Assembly (NCBI RefSeq): GCF_000143415.4
Contig: NW_003314322.1
Coordinates: forward strand, 375,213 to 439,212
Direction of reading: 5' to 3'
From: Selaginella moellendorffii
Taxonomy: Eukaryota; Streptophyta; Lycopodiopsida; Selaginellales; Selaginellaceae
DNA length: 64,000 nucleotides
In this document: positions 56,144-64,000 of the stretch, in pieces
Position numbering within the stretch: the first letter of the stretch is position 1
How the letters are laid out: each line of letters begins with the position of its first letter
The notes under the pieces: model-generated
Told to the model about the DNA's origin: nothing
Databases searched by the model: none
The model's input: only the letters and a program-made list of their open reading frames with translations
Position numbers and translations under genes: made by a program

Positions 56144-57560
56144 CTACAGCCTTTTGGACGTCCTGTGGTTTCCTCCTGTGATGTTTTCCTTCCTGGCGTT
56201 AGAGAGTAACTGAGGATCAAACAAAACAAACCTCGCCATGTAAGATTGCACTTCCTGAGCAAAGCCAGGCTTGTACGAGAAGAGCAGCCCACGGAAGAGC
56301 TTCCCATCGATGGAGGCTTCTAGCGTGTATCTGTAGTATACGTCACTTACTCTAGCCTTGAACATCTTCTCGCCTAGCGGCTGAACGTGAGCTTGAAACT
56401 CTGTAGCATGAGTTTGACAGGGAAAGATTGGAGAGGTCCAAGGTTTTCTGCAGATACCTCTGTGAGATGAAACCAAGCTCTTGTCCGCATCCCGTTGCTT
56501 GTCTAGCATGAATGGCATGGCACGATACTCTTTCCACCTTCTCTTAAGTTCCTTACGCATGGATAGCTTTGGTTCTGATGGATATTTCTCCCTCAGCATC
56601 TCTTCACAGAAAAACGGCAAACATATTGTCAAGAATGGCAGCAATGTCAATAAAAGAAGAAGCCAACCTGTGTCGAGGAAATGTCATCCAGAGCTTCAAG
56701 CTCTTCGTTACATCCCCCATAGAAGAATAATATGCCTTGCTCTTCGTTCACCGGCTCTTGGCATCAGCTCGGCACCAGTCGTCTTTACCTCCTGCCATGC
56801 CATTGTTTCTGGAAACGCAAATGAATTCGCAAGCTTAAAACCAGCACAATGTATGTACCTCTGTCCAGAATATGAACATTGTTTAGATAGGCATTACCAC
56901 CGTCCTCGCCACCCATGATAACGAAAAAGTTCTTATAGGAAGAGCAGGTATGGATATCCTGAGGAATAGGCAAGACTCCAGTGGTAGAAATCTTCTTCCA
57001 GACAAAAGTATATACAGGATAAAAAAAAAAGTTTAGAAGAAAACAAGGAAAGATAACAGGATATTACTCATGTTCAAAACATGGAGGTCGTTGTAGTACT
57101 CCAGGGATTGCTGGATTTCCCACATCCCCCAAACACGAACAGGTTATCACCGATGAGAGATGCGCCATGTCCTTCTCTCGGAGCAGGAACATTACCAAAA
57201 ACATCGGGTTTCCCCTAGGTGATGGTAACTGCATCGGATGATAAGAACAAGAAAAAAAAATCGACAGAACTCGGAGCTTACCAGTATCCAAAACAAAGAG
57301 ATCGTCTAGCGGGCTGGTTCCATCGGTACCACCAAACACATAGAGCTTAGACCTGACGGCCGTGGAGCTGTGGCTGTCTTGAGGAGAAGGGTGCGTTCCT
57401 TTCATCACAGGCTTGCTCCAAGTGTATGTCCCTGCGCGATCCCACTAAAAACATAATCAAAACCATATTTTCCGGAAAACCCAGAAGAGGAAATTTATAC
57501 CAATGTCGAAGATGTGAACATTGTTGGTCTAGCACTCGTCCCAGCCGCAGCCATTGAAAA
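56144..57560 (-). pseudogene. Kelch-repeat protein, broken and 5'-truncated
   Basis: Minus-strand pieces include TNNVHIFD, WSKPVMKGTHPSPQDSHSST, KLYVFGGTDGTSPLDDLFVL, PAPREGHGASLIGDNLFVFG, EYYNDLHVLNM, FFVIMGGEDGGNAYLNNVHI, MAWQEVKTTGAELMPRAGE, then a conserved tail (KELKRRWKEYRAMPFMLDKQ and YTLEASIDGKLFRGLLFSYK). This is a plant galactose-oxidase/Kelch superfamily protein. In-frame TAGs occur before TNNVHIFD and before GKPDVFGNV, and a frame change lies before EYYNDLHVLN. The 5' end abuts family-A LTR sequence at about 57570. Short introns remain recognisable. Its original role is unknown to me. Confidence 0.7.
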
Positions 57561-57569
57561 TGTAGATGA

Positions 57570-57838
57570 GATTCCTAACCTCCATAAATCCTATTCCCAA
57601 CTTAGGGACTTGTTATCCTTGTGAATGGCATCTATTCCACTTAGCATTTGCACTTAGTCCGAGTGCTCCACATATTCAATCCCATAATAGATACCTCAAA
57701 GGTACTACCAACATATCAACCCATTACGTTAATGCTATATTTATTTACCTTTGTTTCATTGGTAGTCCTAGACCACTCGTGCCATAGTCCTATCTCTCAA
57801 AGACTAGGCCATCCATCCATGAGTGGTCATTCCAGAAT
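57570..57838 (-). mobile_element. Family-A LTR fragment, minus orientation
   Basis: Reverse-complement match to about 41340-41610: CTTAGCATTTGCACTTAGTC, CGAGTGCTCCACATATTC and GGCCATCCATCCATGAGTGG. It is followed within a few bases by an A-LTR piece in the opposite orientation. Confidence 0.65.
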
Positions 57839-57844
57839 CAGAAG

Positions 57845-58310
57845 TGTTCAAAAGTCAACTTTGACTCCCTCAGGAGATCAAATGGTTGATGCTCTTAATC
57901 CAAGTATAGGTGGCACTACTTACTTGGATACCTGGTGTGGTTCATCAAAACCTCACTCTAGCTATGTGGTTAAAGCACCCAAAGATGAAAAGTGGGGAGA
58001 GTACCCACGAGGTTTATGTAGGGTCAGCGTGTTTCAAAATGTTGTCCCAAAGTCCCAAACTATTAGTATTTGAACTTAGTCTTGGACTTAGGTTTAGGTC
58101 AAATCTTAAAAGGAGTAGTACTTTTGTGTAGTGACCAAGGATACGGTCATGTAACAAAGAAGTCTCAAAGGTCAATAGGACATCCAGGCCTAAATCCAAT
58201 GGCAGTGTTGGTGAACATGGCTGTGGATGGAGAGGGGCTTAATGGGGACTAGAAAAGGATATTGGGGAAGATTGTTCCCCATGTCTTTGGGCATTTTAAA
58301 GATGCTAAAG
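57845..58310 (+). mobile_element. Family-A LTR fragment, plus orientation
   Basis: It matches about 40885-41320: GGTGGCACTACTTACTTGG, GAGAGTACCCACGAGG and GATATTGGGGAAG. Together with 57570-57838 it forms a head-to-head arrangement of non-overlapping or slightly overlapping LTR parts. Confidence 0.65.
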
Positions 58311-58582
58311 TGACCAAGTTACCCCACTTATTTGTTCATGTTCACTTTAGCCTTGGACTCCTCAATAGTTATATCATCACCTAACACATAGGTATAACTT
58401 TCCTTGGTCACATTAGCATTTCCTAGCCAAACTACCTCCTTTGGAGTCCTCCCCTACTATCCTTTTGGAGCTCACCAAATCCCTTAGGGTCTAGGAGATG
58501 ATCGCTTAGGGCTTTCACCCTTGAACTTAGACTTGAACTTGGACTTGAACTCAATCTCGATGTCAGTGTTGGTATCGGTCTC
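58311..58582 (-). mobile_element. Diverged A/C-type LTR sequence, host of a D insertion
   Basis: It contains CCTACTATCCTTTTGGAGC, GGGCTTTCACCCTTGAACTT and degenerate 12-bp units in minus orientation. The same array resumes at 59511, after the inserted D LTR. Confidence 0.5.
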
Positions 58583-59505
58583 TGTCGCGAATGTGACTTC
58601 GGGTATCGAAAGATACTTGTCAACCAGTCCTTACGAACACTCTTTCCTTACTGCCATGACGGTAGGAGATCGGTATAGTTGGATCCCTTTAGTAGCCCCT
58701 CTTGTGTTAGTGGAGTTAACTGGGCATTTTGAGTGTACTTAAACTAGACGAGCATAAGGACGGAATTCCTACGTGCTATTAGCTGAGCATACTTAGCCCA
58801 GTAAGGAGTTCCCGTCTCGTTTTGTCTTGCACTTGCTAGTGACAAGAACCCTTGCGATATTGAGACTAGTCCCTCAATATTCGCCGGATGATAGCTTACC
58901 GTGTCTGCCAAACACTCTCGCTATCACGCCTTTTGTGTTGGTCTCATTTCGGTCCTAAATGCTATTTATGGAAAGTGTTTAGATTAGCTCATTTGGCATA
59001 TCTACAGAATGTAAAGATCGGCCTGAACACAATGGTGTTCATCTCGTATCCAAATTCGCAATCTAAGGACATTCTATAATTAGTAAGTTTCGAGCTTGTC
59101 CCAGAGACTAACTCCTGGTACTAAGGGAGGTTTGGGGTGAAAGCCCAAAGCGTGTGTTCCTCGGGGGGGGGGGGGGCTGTGGGGGGTTCCAAATGTATAG
59201 TAGGGATAGTGGTTGGAATGCATGTCCGACCACCTAAGACATTAGTTTGGCTCCCGCTGGGCTGTGTCGCTCCTTGTTCTGCGTTTGGCTTGGGTCTAAG
59301 CCCAAGCTCCACGCTGCTCTAGTTGGTGGAGTACCCTCCTTCTCGCGTTAGGTCACCGGTATGCCAAAATTGTGCCAGACTCCGTCTGACACCATTTTGC
59401 GTGCAAGTGCTAGATACGGGGAGCTGGTGCTCGTGGGATTGTATTGGACCCTCGTTTCGTAGCGCAACGGGCTTGGATTTTGGCTCCAAATTCAGGTGCG
59501 CTACA
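58583..59505 (+). mobile_element. Family-D solo LTR with 5-bp target duplication
   Basis: It begins TGTCGCGAATGTGACTTC and ends GGTGCGCTACA, 923 bp. GTCTC occurs at 58578-58582 and again at 59506-59510, a perfect 5-bp target-site duplication. The 12-bp array of an A/C-type LTR continues across the insertion. A solo LTR arises by recombination between the two LTRs of a full element. Confidence 0.85.
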
Positions 59506-59510
59506 GTCTC

Positions 59511-59706
59511 AGTCTCAGACTCGACCTCAGACCCAATCTTAGTCTCCATCTCGGACTTGACCTTAGACTTGACCTCAGACTCCATCTCGGGTCCATCTTA
59601 GACTCCATCTCATGTCTAGCTTAGACTCCATCTTAGGTCCATCTCAAGTCCGTATCGGACTCCATCTTGGACTCCATCTCGGGTTTATCTTGGGTCCATA
59701 TCAAAT
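59511..59706 (-). mobile_element. 12-bp-unit array of A/C-type LTR, minus orientation
   Basis: Diverged units of the GACTCCATCTCG and GGGTCCATCTTAG type, the reverse complement of the family-A minisatellite. Confidence 0.6.
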
Positions 59707-59890
59707 GTTGGGGGAAAGAGGGGTGCTTCCCCCAACACTCGCTCAAACACAAGAAATGCTTCAATGCTCTTCACAAGTGCACCCCAAAGCCCCCCGCCCA
59801 CACCCCCCCTTGCCTTTATGGGGCAACGATTTTTATACAAGGAAGATGGGGAATATTTTGAGGATCAAAATATTCTCTCTCTCTCACACA
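59707..59890 (+). repeat. Dispersed repeat F, copy 1
   Basis: It starts TGTTGGGGGAAAGAGGGGTG and is repeated at 62401-62560. The first bases can fold (TTGGGGGA with TTCCCCCAA). Shared words include AATGCTCTTCACAA and GGGGAATATTTTGAGGATC. It may be an alternative LTR start within this LTR superfamily. Confidence 0.55.
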
Positions 59891-61104
59891 CACTCTCTAA
59901 GTGGCCATGCCCTAGCATGCAACTATGGTGGATTGCATTGACTCCAGACGCATGAGAACCCTCCAAAGAGTGTAGAGTGTACCTCTTATGTTGATGCCAA
60001 GTACTGGTAACTATGTGAAAAGTAGAAGATGTGGAAAACAAAGTGGAAAAAGAAAGAAAAGAGGTAGGTGTGAAGTTTGAAGATAGGGAGGAAAACCCAA
60101 TGGGAAACCATGTAATCAAACTAGACTTTGATGTAAAAGAAAAAGTGCAGAAAAGTGTGAAAAGAGAAGAAAAATAAAGGAAAAAGAGTGAGTACTTAAC
60201 CCGTACTTGAATTTTGGCTCAAAAAAGTGTAATATACAAATGCAACCTTATGATGACTTCAAATATGCTTCAAGGATTGGCCAAAATTGAGAAAGAAAGA
60301 GAGGTAAAAGAAGGGATGTATTGCCCAAGGGTGGTGTAGAAATGATGAAGGATGGAGTGATATGGTGGAGTGCTTAGATGGTGGTGGCACTTTGAGAAGG
60401 TGGCCATCTCTGAAAGTGTTAAGCCCATAGTCTGACGTGTCAGACTAAAGAAACTAGTAGTTGAAAAAGATGGCATAGTCGCTGAATTGCTGGTAAAGAG
60501 AGGTGGCATGTGTCCACTGAGTGTTGGAGCAGGAGAAAGTGGCTCCAGCTTTTATAGCCTTGTCTAAAGATCCACCTAGGTGCCTTGAGTGAACAGGTTC
60601 ACCTGGTTGGAAGAAGGTCGCTCTAGAAAAACTACCACGTCATTGGCAAATGGTCGTAATGATATCTTGAAAATAGCACATCCAAATGATGTGGTGTCTT
60701 CTGCTGCTGGTGCATGTACATGTATCTGTGGTATGGTGTAAATATGACCTCAAACAAAAATGTGGATGATGGTGAAAGAATGAAAGATACAAGATAGGCA
60801 TCTAGAGGTAAGTGTGGGCAATGCTATTGGGAGTGATTGGTGATGGATCTATGAGTGTAGATGATATGGAATGGGTGTGGGGAATGTGTGGTAGAGTAAT
60901 GGTAAGGGAAAGGCCAAAAAACCTAGAACATAGACCGAGCCAAGTGAGGAACATCCATACAAATAGTAATGCAACCTAAGCATAAAATCCAAGGCAAGAG
61001 CCATGGTCTAATGTAGAAACACCCTCTGAAAGTAATAAAAGAAGTTATGAAAGTAAAGTGAAAGAAAGGAAGCAAAAGAGAAAAAAGAGAAGAGGAACTC
61101 CTCA
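59891..61104. other. Probable non-coding part of a minus-strand retroelement
   Basis: No supported gene; purine-rich on the plus strand. It lies downstream, on the minus strand, of an integrase remnant, so it may be 3' sequence of that element. Confidence 0.3.
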
Positions 61105-61386
61105 TCAGATGAAGCGTTTGAGGTGAGAGTGGTTGTGAGCGTATGGGAGCTCACATCCATCAGCATCTACTAGCACGTATGCTCCACCTCCACTATGGAG
61201 TTGGACAAAGTAGGGGCCGGTCCAGCAATGACAAAACTTCAAAGGTGGCAAAGGAGAAAACATTGTTGTTGAACTCAGGGCCTTTGTCCCTTGCTCTTTG
61301 ACTGTTCCAACATCTGAGAAGGTTGGCAGATAACTCCTTTCTTGCAAAACATAGAGCTGGGGTCGAGTTAAAGGTGGTTGTGCCAT
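61105..61386 (-). pseudogene. Gypsy integrase C-terminal (GPY/F) relic
   Basis: The minus frame reads FSPLPPLKFCHCWTGPYFVQ, GGGAYVLVDADGCELPYAHN and SHLKRF. GPYFV plus the downstream G-A-Y-x-L..D..G..L....N..HLKRF pattern is the GPY/F module at the end of Gypsy integrases. No chromodomain follows. Upstream catalytic domains are not recognisable, so only this relic is supported. It differs from elements B and C. Confidence 0.55.
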
Positions 61387-62400
61387 AACTTGTAGATCTA
61401 AGTCACTAGAATCTACCGAGGATGAAGAAGACTTGACTTGAGAAGGTACCTTGTCATACCTAAGCTGCCTTTGGATGCCAAAAAGTTTACTCCATACTTT
61501 AGAGCCTTGAGATATTGTAAAAGGGAGCCAATTTGCTACATGCTTAGTCTATACTAGCATCAAATACCTTGAATACTACATTGGTAACCCCTTGCTCTTG
61601 CTCCTATTCTAGCACCTACTTGAGAGCCAACTCCTCCTGTGCCTACTTCAACACCAACTTCTACTCCTACTCCTTGAAGGTTGCTTCTTTCCCAAGAAAC
61701 TCTCATCAAAGTTTAGCCCAAAAGAGAAAAATGAGTACTTTGGTCTCGATCTTTTACCATTTTGACTGTAAGGAGGTTTGTTAAAAAGAGCTTAGCCCCA
61801 TCTACCACACTACTCCAAGAATTTGTGATGAAAACGCCTTAATATCCTATGAGATCCAAGAAAACATAGCTCAGAACACCAATTTTGTGGAAAAATATAT
61901 ATATATCACTAATCCGGATCAATACCAAGGCACTGTTAATATTTTCAGAAAGCCTAGGACCAGAAGCACTTTCAGAAACATATGGCATCCAAAACAAAGC
62001 TTGGAGAAGCATGAATTTCTATTGTAAATATGCCCTTATTTAGCCAGAGAAGAATAACCTTTTACATGCCACAAATTCTCCCAAATCCAACACCAGAAAT
62101 CACTTCTACTTATAGATCTAAATCTACAAACCCATGTCTAGAGAAATTGGGCTGAAAATCTAGACAAGAAAAGAGAAACTAAAATGTTCACTCAATTGAG
62201 CCAAAAAACATTGTATCTCCTCAAATATTGCAAGGCTTGTACCTTGCTGGAAAGAAGAGTTTAAGACCTATCCAATGCACCTAAAATCAAGCAAAACTGC
62301 TGCAAGTCAAACAAGAAATTGCTCCTAAAAGTCTATGGCTCAAAGAAAAAGAGGAAAATGATGCAATAGAAAGCATTGCATATCATGCCGGATTCACTAT
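61387..62400. other. No gene supported
   Basis: Short open frames only. A TA-rich ATATATATAT run lies near 61900. No repeat match is seen. Confidence 0.35.
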
Positions 62401-62560
62401 TTGTTGGGGGAACGAGGGGGCACCTCCCCCAATGCTTACTCAAACATGAAAAATGCTCCAATGCTCTTCACAAATGCCCCCTCCTCCCCTTTGGCCTTGT
62501 GGGGCAAGGATTTTATATAACGAAGATAGGGAATATTTTGAAGATCAAAATAGACTCCTT
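62401..62560 (+). repeat. Dispersed repeat F, copy 2
   Basis: It starts TGTTGGGGGAACGAGGGGGC and follows copy 1 through AATATTTTGAAGATCAAAAT. It runs directly into the minus-oriented family-A LTR start. Confidence 0.55.
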
Positions 62561-62799
62561 TTTGGACTCATTCCTGACATTTCCATGTGTCATGACACTT
62601 GCCATGTGTCAATCCTTCTTATATCCCTTTTTAGAGACTTATTCACCAATTACTTTGTTCAGAGTTTCACTCCTACTTTCGACCTTCTAAGTTGGAGCTT
62701 TTGGTCAAAACATGTAATGCTTGTTAAACTTCTACTTTGACCATTATCATGTGGCTTCCTTTTAGGTCCACTTTAGGGCATAGGGATTTGTGTCTCACA
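62561..62799 (-). mobile_element. Family-A LTR 5' end, minus orientation
   Basis: It ends GGGATTTGTGTCTCACA, the reverse complement of the LTR start, and upstream carries CATGTGTCATGACACTTGCC and CTCCTACTTTCGACCTTCTAAG in the expected reverse order. The LTR terminus abuts reverse-oriented D interior, an insertion of A into D. Confidence 0.7.
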
Positions 62800-63150
62800 C
62801 AAGTAACTTCATAAACACATTTCTCATTATCATATGGATATAATATAAAAATCACAATGACTTAATCATCAACCGAGTAATACCATGAACAAGCCTATAT
62901 TATTATTTCAAAAGTTTACGTGAGTATCAAGTGCCAACTTGATTTAATAAAATGCAATATAAATGCCACACCCCACCGATAAAAATTTATAACACTGAAC
63001 ACCACCAACTTTATTCACAACATGGACAAACTCATGCCACTCTCTATCCAACTAAACTCAAAATTAATCCAACACCAAACTACTAATTCACAACATCCAC
63101 ATTTCGCAATACTACACTCACAACAATGCTACTTTAAGTCTAGTAGCGTT
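62800..63150 (-). mobile_element. Family-D interior fragment, minus orientation
   Basis: Reverse complement of about 38430-38790, including CATGGACAAACTCATGCCACT and AAAAGTTTACGTGAGTATCA as shared blocks. Confidence 0.65.
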
Positions 63151-63544
63151 GGGAAAAGGATTTGGCTTACAATATCACTGACCTGGCCAATTGAAGCAGT
63201 GCCCCATGTCCAGCCATAGTTAGGACCAAGGTACTTGTAGGTGGTTACCTGAAGTAGCTCATGTCTCTGACCACAGCAAAGGGCATGCTCTGTGATTTAT
63301 TAAGGTTGACACTGAGGGGCAGGGTTTTCAGTCGTTGCTAGTAGGTCATCCCGTGAATATGAGAGTGTGGGCTTCTAGAATATTTTGAAAGCATCCAAAA
63401 CTTCAAACAAGGCTTTTGATGAGAAGAACTAGCTAGAGGTATTTGGAGACATCCAATTAATGCTTGCAGTTGCAAGTGAACAAATTAAGTATATCTGTAC
63501 GGTAAAGTAAAACGATAAGAACCTCATTGTAAAATTAATAATAT
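63151..63544. other. Intergenic, 3' side of the TAF15b-like gene
   Basis: No feature is seen; it should include the 3' UTR of the minus-strand gene ending at 63545. Confidence 0.35.
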
Positions 63545-64000
63545 CTATTTTCCACGTCTCTCTCTCACCTGATCTTTGCCTCTATTGCGCTCACGGTAAT
63601 CCCTCTCTTTGTACCTATCACTGTCATACCTTTCTCGGTAACTTCTACGTTGACCCTCGTCACTGCTGCGAGCGCCATTGTGATCTTCTTTGTTGCGTTT
63701 GTCCCTTCGAATCTCTACGTACCCTAGATCTTCTTTGTCCCAGCCAACGGTACCTAACGACTGACCTGGAGCTTCACCTTGTTTAGACTTGAGGCGAAAC
63801 TTTTTCTTGAGGTTGCCAAACTCGTCGTACATTTCACCGTCGTCCTGCGCGCAAGGTGACGTGTATAGAAAATGAGACGAAGCGTGCGTACCTCCTCCAA
63901 CTCTTTTCGCCGGCGTTTCGTCTCTTCAATTTCGGCTTCATCGAACTCTTTGTAGCCACCCGCGCGCCCTTCCCTGCCGCAGATGATAGGGGGAGTAAAG
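63545..64000 (-). CDS. TAF15b/ZRANB2-like RNA-binding protein, 3' end (partial)
   Basis: The final two exons are visible on the minus strand. The exon from the window edge to 63892 reads ICGREGRAGGYKEFDEAEIE and ETKRRRKELEE. After a 47-bp intron (63845-63891, GT-AG) the last exon reads DDGEMYDEFGNLKKKFRLKS, GTVGWDKEDLGYVEIRRDKR and a C-terminal Arg/Glu/Asp-rich tail (RERYDSDRYKERDYRERN). The stop is at 63545-63547. The GYKE-DE..EETKRRR and YDEFGNLKKKFR blocks are those of plant RanBP2-type zinc-finger proteins of the TAF15b/ZRANB2 group, which bind RNA and act in transcription or splicing. The zinc fingers would lie beyond the window edge. Frames are open, so the gene is probably intact. Confidence 0.75.

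Overview
The window looks like nuclear DNA of a seedless vascular plant, most probably a Selaginella-type lycophyte. The reasons are plant-type genes with very short introns (about 45-55 bp), a centriole gene (POC1) that only plants with flagellated sperm keep, and dense nested Gypsy LTR retrotransposons. A 100-N scaffold gap lies at 11427-11526. The species is an inference; nothing in the sequence names it.

Host genes are few. An apparently complete multi-exon POC1 WD40 gene lies at 4204-6051 (+). The 3' end of a TAF15b/ZRANB2-like RNA-binding protein runs off the right edge (63545-64000, -). Three further host loci are broken: an ERdj3A/TMS1-like DnaJ C-terminal part at 28150-29262 (+), a Kelch-repeat gene at 56144-57560 (-), and the C-terminal part of a YtcJ/LAF3-like amidohydrolase at 55489-56070 (-), in which the metal-ligand Asp of GSDWP is Asn.

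Most of the rest is LTR retrotransposon, which I sort into families by internal comparison. Family A (best copy 39790-47600) has 1,876-bp LTRs beginning TGTGAGACAC and ending CTTACA, a 12-bp minisatellite inside the LTR, an initiator-Met-type PBS and a 4.06-kb internal region without any pol: a LARD-like non-autonomous element. Decayed A copies lie at 1-2057 and 20225-22545, and LTR pieces at several other sites. Family C (13417-19015, minus strand) is a pol-bearing chromovirus with related LTR ends and a 3' non-coding stretch homologous to the A interior, so it is the likely autonomous partner; the copy here has lost gag. A decayed C-type pol lies at 19050-20224 and 22781-24650. Family D (LTRs at 12071-13176, 36504-37648 and 58583-59505) is a third LTR family. 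Element B (47902-52711) is a different chromovirus resembling the fungal/moss Tf1-Tcn1 type. It is joined abruptly to a family-A LTR, PBS and leader. Small inverted-repeat elements include a Tourist-like MITE at 30422-30789 and a 150-bp TIR element at 621-770; both have a matching empty site elsewhere in the window.

The most interesting signal is a block in the A interior (44145-44254). Four consecutive perfect or near-perfect stem-loops, the last shaped like a tRNA T-arm, are enclosed by a short closing stem: a tRNA-like fold in a non-autonomous retrotransposon. The T-arm-like hairpins recur as a pair in element C.

Long stretches (6052-11426, 31109-33770, 33771-35848, 52712-55488) hold no gene I can support. 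Older copies have lost most CpGs by transitions, consistent with methylation-driven decay. All comparisons were made by eye within this window; no database was searched.
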